A stretch of DNA of 64,000 nt from Nocardiopsis sp. CC223A (GTDB taxonomy: Bacteria > Actinomycetota > Actinomycetes > Streptosporangiales > Streptosporangiaceae): NCBI RefSeq assembly GCF_030766825.1, contig NZ_JASFDV010000010.1:52652-116651 (forward strand), given 5' to 3'. Of this stretch, positions 25,546-33,623 are shown piece by piece. Position 1 is the stretch's first letter. Each line of letters begins with the position of its first letter. Position numbers and translations under genes: made by a program. The notes beneath the pieces were generated by a model. It made no database searches. It was given only the letters and a program-made list of their open reading frames with translations, and was not told the DNA's origin.

Positions 25546-26400
25546 ATGACGACCCCCCCGCCGCGCCATCTGCGCAGACTGCCGGGCCTGAACGCCATCG
25601 TCACCGGCGCCTCCGGCGCCTTCGGCAGCGCCACGGTGGCCGTCCTGCGGCACCTCGGTGTGAACGTCGTCGGCATCGACCGCAAGCCCGCCCCCGGTGT
25701 CATCGGCTGCGACATCACCGACGACGAACAGGTCCGCCAAGGCGTCGCCGAGGCCGTCGAACGGCTGGGCGGCCGCCTGGACCTGCTCATCCACTACGCG
25801 GGCGTCGGCCCGGCCGTCGACATCGGCCGGACCCCGGACGTCCACGTCCACCAGGCCCTGGAGGTCAACCTGCTGGGCACCTGGCGGGTCACCGCGGCCG
25901 CCGTGCCCGCCCTCCTCCGCAGCCGCGGCCGCGTCATCATCACCGCGTCCCTGCTCGCCGGCCTCCAACTGCCGTTCGCCGGCGCCTACACGGTGTCCAA
26001 GCGCGCCGTCACCGCCTACGCGGACTGCCTGCGCGCCGAGTACGGCACCCACCTCGGGGTCACCACCGTGTACCCCGGCTACGTGGACACCCCGATCCAC
26101 AACAGCTCCCGTGCCACCGGCGTCGCGCTCGACGGCCTCGTCCCCGCCGAAACCGAACGCGACACCGTCATGGCCGTGGTCCGGGCCGCCGGGGCCGGGC
26201 GCGCACCCCGCGACGTGGCCTCCACCGCGCTCGGAACCGCCGGACTGCACCTGTTCCGGCACTTCCCCGGCACGACCGAGCAGATCGTGAACCTCCGGAT
26301 CGGCCTGCTCCTCGCCGACGGAGCCTTCGCCGACGCGGAGATCGCCCAGGGACTCCACGCACGTCACGGCAGCCCCGTACCCCAGCCGACGGCGTCCTGA
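25546..26400 (+). CDS. Short-chain dehydrogenase/reductase
   Basis: 284 residues from an ATG with GGAGGAG upstream. It has the classical SDR motifs TGASGAFG (nucleotide binding), the catalytic Ser in ITASLL and YTVSK (Tyr-x3-Lys). The usual NNAG is replaced by HYAG, a conservative but uncommon change at the strand after the coenzyme site. It is the first gene of the operon with the AurF-like oxygenase (11 nt gap). It probably oxidises or reduces an alcohol/ketone linked to the monooxygenase steps. Confidence 0.9.
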   Translation: MTTPPPRHLRRLPGLNAIVTGASGAFGSATVAVLRHLGVNVVGIDRKPAPGVIGCDITDDEQVRQGVAEAVERLGGRLDLLIHYAGVGPAVDIGRTPDVHVHQALEVNLLGTWRVTAAAVPALLRSRGRVIITASLLAGLQLPFAGAYTVSKRAVTAYADCLRAEYGTHLGVTTVYPGYVDTPIHNSSRATGVALDGLVPAETERDTVMAVVRAAGAGRAPRDVASTALGTAGLHLFRHFPGTTEQIVNLRIGLLLADGAFADAEIAQGLHARHGSPVPQPTAS

Positions 26401-26411
26401 GGAGGACGAGA

Positions 26412-27326
26412 ATGACCGCAGAGATCACCGCCAAGCCCAAGATCACCGACCGGGAGGACATCGCCAAGCGCCTCCTGCGCGGATCGGCCAAGGCCTCCTT
26501 CGACCCGCTGGTCGAGATCGACTGGGACGCCCCGGTCGACCCCGACATGTGGGCCATCCGCCCCGAGCGGATCTCCATCTACGGGACCCCGCTGTGGGAC
26601 TCCCTCAGCGAGGAGAAGCGCAAGGAGCTCAGCCGCCTGGAGGTCGCCAGCGTCGCGACCATCGGCATCTGGTTCGAGACCATCCTCATGCAGATGCTGG
26701 TGCGGCACGCGTACCGCAACGACCCCACCACCCTGCACGTCCAGTACGCCTACACCGAGATCGCCGACGAGTGCCGCCACACGGTCATGTTCGCGAAGAT
26801 GGTGGAGAAGCTCGGCTGGCAGACCCACCGGCTCGACCCGGTCGCCTACCACCTGGGCCGCGTCTTCAAGGCGATCGCCCACGGCCCGCTGATCTTCGCG
26901 GGCGCCCTGTTCGTCGAGGAGGTCCTGGACCAGCTCCAGCGGGAGGCGATCCCGGACGAGCAGATCCTTCCCCTGGTCCGCTCGGTCGCGCGCATCCACG
27001 TGACCGAGGAGGCGCGGCACATGCGCTACGCCCGCGAGGAGTTCCAGCGGGACTGGGCCGGGCGCGGCGCCCTCAACAAGGCCTACAGCAAGATCGTGCT
27101 GGGCCTGGTCACCTACTACTCGGCGACCCGCCTGATCAACCCCAAGGTCTACGAGCAGGTCGGGCTGGACCCCCGCGAGGCCTACCGGGCCGCGCACACC
27201 AACCCGCACTGGACCGACACCAAGACCTGGGCCGCACGCAAGGTCGTCGGCACGCTCGACACCGCCGGGGCCATCACCGGCCTGGGCCGCTACTTCTGGA
27301 GGAAGGCCGGCCTGCTGGGCCGCTGA
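26412..27326 (+). CDS. AurF-like di-iron oxygenase
   Basis: 304 residues from an ATG with GAGGAGGAC upstream. Carboxylate/histidine iron ligands are recognisable in the helical core: YTEIADECRHTVMFAKMVE (ExxH), LFVEEVLDQ and RIHVTEEARHMRYAREEF (ExxRH). These match the p-aminobenzoate N-oxygenase (AurF) family, which oxidises aryl amines with a mu-oxo di-iron centre. AurF homologues outside antibiotic clusters have unknown substrates. Here the partners are an SDR and a Baeyer-Villiger enzyme, so a catabolic or tailoring role is equally possible. Confidence 0.88.
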   Translation: MTAEITAKPKITDREDIAKRLLRGSAKASFDPLVEIDWDAPVDPDMWAIRPERISIYGTPLWDSLSEEKRKELSRLEVASVATIGIWFETILMQMLVRHAYRNDPTTLHVQYAYTEIADECRHTVMFAKMVEKLGWQTHRLDPVAYHLGRVFKAIAHGPLIFAGALFVEEVLDQLQREAIPDEQILPLVRSVARIHVTEEARHMRYAREEFQRDWAGRGALNKAYSKIVLGLVTYYSATRLINPKVYEQVGLDPREAYRAAHTNPHWTDTKTWAARKVVGTLDTAGAITGLGRYFWRKAGLLGR

Positions 27327-27360
27327 CCTCCCCGGGCGCCCCGGCGCCCACCACAGACCC

Positions 27361-27526
27361 CACCGTCGGAGGGCGAAACGCGCCACGCCCTCCGACGGTG
27401 GACCCGGCCTCCCGCAGGGCGTACGCGCCACGCTCTGCGGGAGTCGGCTCCCCGGAGGGCGGAACGCGCCACCTCCCTCCGGGGCGGCACTCCCCCGGGG
27501 GCGAAACGCGCCACGCCCCCGGGGGA
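27361..27526. repeat. Array of four stem-loops with one conserved loop and different stems
   Basis: Four consecutive hairpins lie in the 260-bp gap between the AurF-like and monooxygenase genes: H1 27,361-27,402 (15-bp stem), H2 27,410-27,444 (12 bp, one G-U), H3 27,451-27,485 (10 bp plus an inner pair), H4 27,493-27,526 (11 bp). Loops are GAAACGCGCCAC (H1 and H4), GTACGCGCCAC (H2) and GGAACGCGCCAC (H3), while the stems are unrelated. Every loop contains the self-complementary GCGC. The array would be transcribed within the operon. Confidence 0.85.
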
Positions 27527-27586
27527 CCACACCACCCGGCCCGCAGCGGACCCCTCGCGCGGGCCGGTCGCACGAAGGGATCGACA

Positions 27587-29098
27587 GTGACCGACGCACC
27601 ACCGCACTTCCGGGTGGCCATCATCGGGTCCGGGTTCGCCGGGCTCGGCATGGCCGTCCGGCTCAAGCAGGCCGGGCTGCGGGACCCGAGGGACTTCGTG
27701 GTCCTGGAGCGGGCCGACGACGTCGGCGGCACCTGGCGCGACAACTCCTACCCGGGTGCGGCCTGCGACGTCCCCTCGCACCTGTACTCCTTCTCCTTCG
27801 CGCCCAACCCCACCTGGAGCCGGACCTTCTCCCCCCAGCCCGAGATCTTCGCCTACATCAAGCGGGTGGCCGGGGAGTACGGGATCCACGAGCACGTGCG
27901 CTACGGCCACGAGGTGCTCTCCGCCCACTGGGAGCCCGCGGACAACCGCTGGCGGATCGAGACCTCGCAGGGGACGGTCACCGCCCAGTTCCTGGTCAGC
28001 GGCGCCGGCCCCCTCGCCGACCCGGCCCTGCCCGACATCAAGGGCATCGACACGTTCGAGGGCCGGATGTTCCACTCGGCCGACTGGGACCACGACCACG
28101 ACCTCACCGGCCGCCGGGTGGCCGTGATCGGCACCGGCGCCTCCGCCATCCAGTTCGTTCCGCGGATCCAACCGAAGGTCGGCCGCCTGTCGCTGTTCCA
28201 GCGCACCGCCCCCTGGGTGATGTTCCGCCACGACCGCGACATCACCAGGGCCGAGAGCCTGCTGTACCGGAACTTCCCGATCGCCCAGCAGATCGCCCGC
28301 AAGAGCATCTACTGGGGGCGGGAGACCTACATCTTCGGCTTCGCCAAGAACCCGAGGCTGCTGTCGGTCGTGGAGCGGCTGGGCCGGGCCAACATCGCCC
28401 GCGGCATCAAGGACCCCGAACTGCGCGCCAAGGTCACCCCGGAGTTCCGCGCCGGGTGCAAGCGCATCCTGATGTCCAACGACTACTACCCGGCGCTCGC
28501 GCAGCCCAACGTGGACGTGGTCACCGACGGGATCGCGGAGATCCGCCCGAACTCGATCGTCACCCGGGACTCCGCGGGCCGGGAGACCGAGCACGAGGTG
28601 GACACGATCATCCTGGGCACCGGCTTCCACGTGACCGACCCGCCGGTCGCCCACCGGATCTTCAACTCCCGGGGGCGGTCCCTGGCCGACCACTGGGGCA
28701 CCGACGTGCAGGCGTTCCGGGGGACCACCATCGCGGGGTTCCCGAACGCGTTCATCCTGGCCGGCCCCAACACGGGGCTGGGGCACACCTCACAGGTCTT
28801 CATGATCGAGGCCCAGATCCGGTACACCATGGAGGCGCTCAAGTACCTGTGCCGCCAGGGACTGGACCGGCTGGAGGTGCGGCCGGAGGCGCAGCGCTCC
28901 TACAACGAGATGGTCGCCAGGAGCATGGCGGGCACCGTCTGGGTGACCGGCGGCTGCGACAGCTGGTACCTCAACGAGGAGGGGCGCAACACCACCCTGT
29001 GGCCCACCTTCACCTGGAACTTCGCGCTGCGGACCCGCTGGTTCGACCCGCACAACTACGACCTGCGGGTCGACCGCGGCGCCCGAACGGCCGCCTGA
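27587..29098 (+). CDS. Flavin-containing Baeyer-Villiger-type monooxygenase
   Basis: 503 residues from a GTG with GAAGGGA 6 nt upstream; the frame open from 26,549 is a shadow of the oxygenase gene. FAD site GSGFAGLG near residue 14, NADPH site GTGASA, and the BVMO fingerprint FEGRMFHSADW starting at residue 157 (F-x-G-x3-H-x3-W). It inserts oxygen next to a ketone or oxidises heteroatoms using NADPH and O2. Downstream genes (DUF4873 and alpha/beta hydrolase) fit: the hydrolase could open a lactone or ester product. The upstream hairpin array may separate its expression from the first two genes. Confidence 0.92.
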   Translation: MTDAPPHFRVAIIGSGFAGLGMAVRLKQAGLRDPRDFVVLERADDVGGTWRDNSYPGAACDVPSHLYSFSFAPNPTWSRTFSPQPEIFAYIKRVAGEYGIHEHVRYGHEVLSAHWEPADNRWRIETSQGTVTAQFLVSGAGPLADPALPDIKGIDTFEGRMFHSADWDHDHDLTGRRVAVIGTGASAIQFVPRIQPKVGRLSLFQRTAPWVMFRHDRDITRAESLLYRNFPIAQQIARKSIYWGRETYIFGFAKNPRLLSVVERLGRANIARGIKDPELRAKVTPEFRAGCKRILMSNDYYPALAQPNVDVVTDGIAEIRPNSIVTRDSAGRETEHEVDTIILGTGFHVTDPPVAHRIFNSRGRSLADHWGTDVQAFRGTTIAGFPNAFILAGPNTGLGHTSQVFMIEAQIRYTMEALKYLCRQGLDRLEVRPEAQRSYNEMVARSMAGTVWVTGGCDSWYLNEEGRNTTLWPTFTWNFALRTRWFDPHNYDLRVDRGARTAA

Positions 29099-29113
29099 GC
29101 GAAGGAGGAAGCG

Positions 29114-29464
29114 ATGAGCGGTTTCGACGACGACGAAGAGGAGTACCGGGGCGAGGTGAGCCTCGTCCCCCTCGGCGAGGACGGCGAGCCCTCCGCCGGG
29201 CCGATCCCGGCGCAGTGCCACGTCGCGGGGCACTTCTCCCCCCTCACCGGCGACTACCGGTGGTCGGGGCGGCTGTCGCCCTCCCCGGAGGTCACCGCGG
29301 CCTACGAGAGCGGGGTGCGCACGGTCCTGATCCGCACCCCGGCGGGCGATGAGGGCGTCGCGACCCTGGCCGAGCCCAACCTGTGGGGCGGGCACCCGGT
29401 GAGCGGCTCGGGCGCCCCGCCCTACCCGGTCCCGGAGATCGACCTGAGCGACCTGCTCGACTGA
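29114..29464 (+). CDS. DUF4873 domain protein
   Basis: 116 residues from an ATG with GGAGGAAGC upstream. Acidic N-terminus (DDDEEEYRGEV) and the DUF4873 pattern PAQCHVAGHFSPLTGDYRWSGRLSP, ending VPEIDLSDLL. In other actinomycetes this small domain is found beside, or fused to, flavin monooxygenases, as here (15 nt gap). Its role is unknown; an accessory or substrate-channelling function is inferred from that association. Confidence 0.88.
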   Translation: MSGFDDDEEEYRGEVSLVPLGEDGEPSAGPIPAQCHVAGHFSPLTGDYRWSGRLSPSPEVTAAYESGVRTVLIRTPAGDEGVATLAEPNLWGGHPVSGSGAPPYPVPEIDLSDLLD

Positions 29465-29494
29465 CCCCCCGCCCCCCGAACGAGAGGTATCCCG

Positions 29495-30394
29495 ATGGCG
29501 ATCCGACACCTGGGCCCGGCCCGCGAGACGCGGGTGGTCTCCGACGACGGCACGGAGCTGCACGTGGAGGTGCGCGGGCCCGTGAGCGGGCCGACCGTGG
29601 TGTTCTCCCACTGCTGGGCGACGTCACTGGCCTCCTGGGGGCCCGTGGTCCGGCTGCTCGACGAGAACCTGCGGGTGGTGCTGTACGACCAGCGCGGGCA
29701 CGGGCGCACCCCCGTTCCCCTGACCCCGGCGGGGTACGGGGAGCACAAGCTGGCCGACGACCTGTGCGCGGTGCTGGCGGCGACCGTCCCGGACGGGGAG
29801 CGCGCCGTGGTGGCGGGGCACAGCATGGGCGGGATGACGGTCATGGCCACCGGGGCGCGGGAGGTCTTCCGGGAGAAGGCCGCGGCGGTGCTGCTCACCA
29901 ACACGGGCTGCACGCAACTGACGAAGCGGACCACGGCGATCCCGCTGCCCAAGGCCCTGGGGCGGTCGGCGGTGGCCGCGCTGACGCTGCGCGCCCCGCT
30001 GCCGCTGGGGCCGCGCAATCCGGCGACCACGGCCGCGCTGAAGTTCATCGCGATGAGCCCGGGCGCCGACCCCCGCATGGTCCGGCTGTGCGCGCGCATG
30101 GTGCACGCCTGCAACCCGGTCGCGCGCGGCCGCTGGGGCGACATGATGAACCGGCTGGACCTGGACGCGACGGTCCGCGCGATCTCCGCGCCGACGGTGA
30201 TCGTGGCGGGCACCGAGGACCGGATGACCCCGCCCTGGCACGCGCACCACATCGCCTCCCTGGTCCAGGACTGCACGGAGGTCGTGGAAGTGCCCGGCGC
30301 CGGGCACATGGGACCGCTGGAGTTCCCCGACCTGCTCGCCGACCGCATCGAGAAGCTGGCCGCCGAACACCTGGACGCCGCCCTGGCGGGGTGA
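29495..30394 (+). CDS. Alpha/beta hydrolase
   Basis: 299 residues. Oxyanion region FSHCWATSLASWGPVVRLLDENLRVVLYDQRGHGRTP, nucleophile elbow AGHSMGGMT, acid VAGTEDRMTPPWHAHH and final His in VPGAGHMGPLEFP. No signal peptide. The enzyme resembles haloperoxidase/lactonase-like hydrolases. Lying last in the monooxygenase operon, it could hydrolyse the ester or lactone produced by the Baeyer-Villiger step. Terminated by the hairpin at 30,407. Confidence 0.9.
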   Translation: MAIRHLGPARETRVVSDDGTELHVEVRGPVSGPTVVFSHCWATSLASWGPVVRLLDENLRVVLYDQRGHGRTPVPLTPAGYGEHKLADDLCAVLAATVPDGERAVVAGHSMGGMTVMATGAREVFREKAAAVLLTNTGCTQLTKRTTAIPLPKALGRSAVAALTLRAPLPLGPRNPATTAALKFIAMSPGADPRMVRLCARMVHACNPVARGRWGDMMNRLDLDATVRAISAPTVIVAGTEDRMTPPWHAHHIASLVQDCTEVVEVPGAGHMGPLEFPDLLADRIEKLAAEHLDAALAG

Positions 30395-30406
30395 GCGGTG
30401 TTGCCC

Positions 30407-30444
30407 GCGGACGCCCCCGGACCAGGACGGCCGGGGGCGTCCGC
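30407..30444 (+). terminator. Operon terminator
   Basis: A perfect 14-bp stem (30,407-30,420 with 30,431-30,444) and 10-nt loop, 12 nt after the hydrolase stop. Confidence 0.85.
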
Positions 30445-30561
30445 CGTGTCGCCCGGGCCTCGGAACGCCTTGTGTGCAGCGGGTTCTTGTTTGCGGAGGG
30501 ACGCGGCCGAAGAGCAGAATGTCCGATGCTCCCTGGACCATCCGCAGAGCCGGAAGGCCCC

Positions 30562-30794
30562 ATGACGAACACCCCGCGTATCCCCCTGGACACGTCCGTC
30601 CCCCACTCCGCGCGGGTGGTGAACTACCGGCTGGGCGGCAAGCCCTGAGCCCGGACGGGATCGCCGCCTTCTTCGACGGCCTGGAACTGTTGGAGCCCGG
30701 TGTGGTCTCGGTGCCGTTCTGGCGGCCCGAGGCGGCCGAGGCGGGCACCGCCCAGGAGGTCGCCCAGTACGGCGGCGTGGCCCGCAAGCCCTGA
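30562..30794 (+). pseudogene. DUF574-type SAM-dependent methyltransferase, internally deleted and frameshifted
   Basis: An ATG with GGAAGG upstream opens MTNTPRIPLDTSVPHSARVV-NYRLGGK, the usual N-terminus of actinomycete DUF574 methyltransferases, then stops after 28 codons at 30,648. Immediately downstream, in another frame and without a start, runs LSPDGIAAFFDGLELLEPGV followed by PFWRPEA and YGGVARKP, the usual C-terminus of the same family. About 180-200 internal codons, including the SAM-binding core, are missing. A 23-nt direct repeat (one mismatch) at 30,638-30,660 and 30,784-30,806 starts at the junction and again at the 3' end, suggesting a recombination origin. Confidence 0.85.
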
Positions 30795-30830
30795 GCCCGG
30801 GCGGGACGCCCCGGCCCCGCGGCCCGGCGG

Positions 30831-32192
30831 TCAGGCCGGGTCGTGGATGAGGGTGGGGACCACGTGCTCGGAGACCTCCGAGTGGACCTGGTGCAGGCGG
30901 GTCTGGACGGCGCGGCGCAGCTTGGCCAGGCACTCGACCAGGGTGATGTCGTCGCCGACCAGGCCGCCCTTGGCCACCACCGGCGTTCCGTCGAGCGGGC
31001 CGCCGGTGATGTGGCCGTGGACCGCCAGGGGGACCACCTCGCCGCCCACGTCGAAGGCGTGCACGCCCAGCTCGTCGAACAGCCCCGAGACCAGGTCCCC
31101 GCCCGTCAGGTACAGCCCGCTGGGCAGGGCGTGGGCACCCGTGCTGTCGGCGATCTCGTGGACGGTGTCCGCGACCAGCCGGGCGATGCGGACCGGCAGC
31201 TCGGCGCGCACCCGCCCCGGCAGGGCGCGCACCCGTTCGGAGGTGGTGACGACCCGCAGCACGCACAGGTCGGGGAAACCGGCGGCGAGCAGCTTCTCGG
31301 TGAGTTCCACCGCGACCTCGTCGGCGTGGTCGCTGTCCGGGTCGGTGAAGGCCACCGCGTCCAGGTCCACGAAGCGGACCGCGCCGGTGCGCGCCACCGT
31401 CGCCAGCTGCCGCCGGGTCAGGTCGGTGGTGCTGGCCACCACCCCCAGCAGCGGTCCGCGGGTCCCCGCCTGGCCGCGCAGCCGCAGGGCGTAGGCCAGC
31501 AGCGCCCCGGTGGGCCCCGGGTCGACCGACACCCACACGGTGCCGTCGTCGTGGTGGGCGGCCGCGGCGGCCTCGGCGATGTCGGTGAGGTGCTGTTCGG
31601 TGGCGGCGTCGCACAGCACCACCGGCTCGTCCCCCGCCAGCAGTTCGGCGGTGAGCATGCTCTGGGTGACCTGGCGGACCGGAACGTGGCGCACGGCCAG
31701 GTCGGACTGGGCGGCGACGATGTCCGCGACCACGCCGGTGGTCATCGGGTGCAGCGGGTCGTCGGCGAGCTCGGTGTCCTGGAGGGGGACCCCGTTGAGG
31801 AGCTGGACGCCGTTCTCGGTGGTGCGCCCGCTCCCGGGGAAGGCCGGGGTGAGCAGCACCCGCACCCGGGTCCCCGCGGGCACCCGCTCGCGCACCTCCC
31901 GGTAGGCGGCCTCCAGTTCGGCGCCGATGTTGCCGCGCAGGGTCGAATCGGTCCGCTTGACCACCAGCCCCACCGGCCAGACCGCCTCCACCACGTCGGC
32001 GATCAGGTCGACCGCCTGCTCGGCCGGGACGTGCCGGCTGTCGAGGTTGGCCACCACCACGTCGTAGTCCCCCGCGACCCGGCTGACGTGCTCGGGGGTC
32101 ACGGTGGCCACCCGCATGCCGGTGCGCGCGAACCGGGCCCCGGTCGCGTTGGCACCGGTGAGGTCGTCTGCGACCACGAGGACCTGGGCCAC
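30831..32192 (-). CDS. Four-carbon acid sugar kinase family protein (DUF1537/PF07005 type)
   Basis: 453 residues from a GTG with AAGGAGA 6-7 nt upstream. N-terminal substrate domain VLVVADDLTGANATGARFARTGMRVATVT, VKRTDSTLRGNIGAELEA and LLTPAFPGSGRTTENGVQLL. C-terminal ATP domain LYLTGGDLVSGLFDELGV, ITGGPLDGTPVVAKGGLVGDD. Characterised relatives phosphorylate D-threonate, D-erythronate or related acids (DtnK, DenK, OtnK). The usual partners (PdxA2-like dehydrogenase or class II aldolase) are absent here, so the pathway and substrate are undetermined. Confidence 0.9.
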   Translation of the reverse strand: MAQVLVVADDLTGANATGARFARTGMRVATVTPEHVSRVAGDYDVVVANLDSRHVPAEQAVDLIADVVEAVWPVGLVVKRTDSTLRGNIGAELEAAYREVRERVPAGTRVRVLLTPAFPGSGRTTENGVQLLNGVPLQDTELADDPLHPMTTGVVADIVAAQSDLAVRHVPVRQVTQSMLTAELLAGDEPVVLCDAATEQHLTDIAEAAAAAHHDDGTVWVSVDPGPTGALLAYALRLRGQAGTRGPLLGVVASTTDLTRRQLATVARTGAVRFVDLDAVAFTDPDSDHADEVAVELTEKLLAAGFPDLCVLRVVTTSERVRALPGRVRAELPVRIARLVADTVHEIADSTGAHALPSGLYLTGGDLVSGLFDELGVHAFDVGGEVVPLAVHGHITGGPLDGTPVVAKGGLVGDDITLVECLAKLRRAVQTRLHQVHSEVSEHVVPTLIHDPA

Positions 32193-32334
32193 GGGAGTCT
32201 CCTTCGACGAAACGCTCGGGTAACCTCCCTCCAACATAGGCCCGGACGGGTATGCGTGGGGCCGAACGGCCCCGACCGTGGGTGTCGTACGGGCGAACCG
32301 CGGCCCGGGGCAGGCGCCCCCGGGCCGCGGCCGG

Positions 32335-32880
32335 TCAGTCGGCCGCCCGGTCCCGGGGCAGGTTGGTGACGAGCATGCCGCCGACGGCGACGAGCAGCAG
32401 GGTGAAGTGGACCTGCTGGACCGGGCCGAAGGTCATCCAGTACCCGAACCAGAGCCCGCCGACCAGGAACATCAGGGCCAGCCCGGCCAGGGCGCTCCAG
32501 GCGACGTTCCCCAGGAGGGTGGCGCGCACCCCGTCGCCCCGGCCGAACAGGACGAGGACGTGGGCGGCGGCGGCCCACCACAGCAGCGCCGACGTCACGA
32601 TCTGGTACCCGATGACCCCGTACAGGGCGGGTGCGGCCAGGTCCGCCGACATCGCCCGGCCCAGCAGCCCCTGCCCCCGGTGCGGGTCCCCGACCAGTCC
32701 CTCCATGGTGAGGACCTGGCCGATGAGGTGGAGGTTGGTGCCGCTGTCGACGATGTTGTTGACCATGATCAGCGTCAGCCAGGCGGCCATCCCGGCGGTC
32801 ACGACGATCTGGGGCAGGATCGGTCCCGTGCCGATCCCCGCCCGCGCGCGGCCCCGGATCGTGTCCGTCGTCGGTGTCAT
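32335..32880 (-). CDS. DUF2165 family membrane protein
   Basis: 181 residues from an ATG overlapping the HAD gene stop (ATGA) with AGGAG upstream. Four TM segments are apparent (IVVTAGMAAWLTLIMVNNIVD, GYQIVTSALLWWAAAAHVLVL, AGLALMFLVGGLWFGYWMTFG, FTLLLVAVGGMLVTNL). The NNIVDSGTNLHLIGQVLTME segment matches the DUF2165 signature. Function unknown. Translational coupling with the HAD phosphatase and AfsA-like genes suggests a role in the same process. Confidence 0.85.
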   Translation of the reverse strand: MTPTTDTIRGRARAGIGTGPILPQIVVTAGMAAWLTLIMVNNIVDSGTNLHLIGQVLTMEGLVGDPHRGQGLLGRAMSADLAAPALYGVIGYQIVTSALLWWAAAAHVLVLFGRGDGVRATLLGNVAWSALAGLALMFLVGGLWFGYWMTFGPVQQVHFTLLLVAVGGMLVTNLPRDRAAD

Positions 32881-33623
32881 CGGTGTGCTCCTGTCGTGGT
32901 GGGGGCCTGGGCGGCCCAGTCGGCGAGGGCGCAGCCGCAGACGCAGTCGGGTCCGTGGCCGCCGGGTCCGGGGTCGCGCAGCAGCGGCCATCCGCGTCGC
33001 AGCGCGAGTTCGGTCAGTCGGGTGTCGCCGTCGGCCCGGACGTTCGGGTGGCCCACCGCCTCCAGCATGGGCAGGTCGCTGAGGTGGTCGCCGTAGGCGT
33101 ACGCGCCCGCGGCGGCGATCCCGTGCCGCTCGGTGTACTCCCGCACGGCGTCCCCCTTGGCCTCACCGATCATGGGACGTTCGACCTCCCCGGTGAGCAC
33201 CCCGTCCTCGGTCAGCGTCCGGGTGCCGTACACGGCCGTCGCCTCCAGGGCGTCGGCGATCGGGTCCAGGCAGGGGGAGAAGGAGCCGGAGAGGAGTACG
33301 ACGCGGTGTCCGGCGGCCCGGTGGCGGTACAGCGCGAACACCGTCGCCTCCAGGAAGAAGCCGCGTTCCGCCGAGCGCCGGGCGAACCAGCGTCGTCCCC
33401 GGGCGGCCAGTTCCTCCGCCCGGGCCCCCCGGTACAGGCGGTAGTAGGCCCGGTTGACCTCCTCGCGCGGCGCCCCGGCGGCGGCGAGCTCCCGCAGACC
33501 GGAGGTGTGCCGTTCGGCCGCGCCCGGGAGCCCGTTCTCCTCCAGGTGGAAGGCGAGGAAGTCGAACATGCTCTTGAGGCCGATCAGGGTCTCGTCGACG
33601 TCGAAGAAGGCCGCCGTGCTCAT
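32877..33623 (-). CDS. HAD-IB family phosphatase
   Basis: 248 residues. Motif I FFDVDETL (nucleophile Asp8, acid Asp10), motif II LLSGSF, motif III Lys in IGEAKGDAV, and motif IV YGDHLSDLPML identify a SerB-like HAD-IB hydrolase. An unusual C-terminal tail is rich in Gly/Cys (GGHGPDCVCGCALADW). Start and stop overlap the neighbouring genes by 4 nt on both sides, so it is translated with the AfsA-like protein. In butyrolactone and furan signal pathways a HAD phosphatase (for example MmfP) dephosphorylates the AfsA product, which makes this pairing suggestive. Confidence 0.9.
   Translation of the reverse strand: MSTAAFFDVDETLIGLKSMFDFLAFHLEENGLPGAAERHTSGLRELAAAGAPREEVNRAYYRLYRGARAEELAARGRRWFARRSAERGFFLEATVFALYRHRAAGHRVVLLSGSFSPCLDPIADALEATAVYGTRTLTEDGVLTGEVERPMIGEAKGDAVREYTERHGIAAAGAYAYGDHLSDLPMLEAVGHPNVRADGDTRLTELALRRGWPLLRDPGPGGHGPDCVCGCALADWAAQAPTTTGAHR

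Noticed and set aside
27361..27526. Possible CRISPR array
   Set aside because: Only the 9-12 nt loops are repeated, the stems are all different, period is irregular and no cas genes exist in the window.
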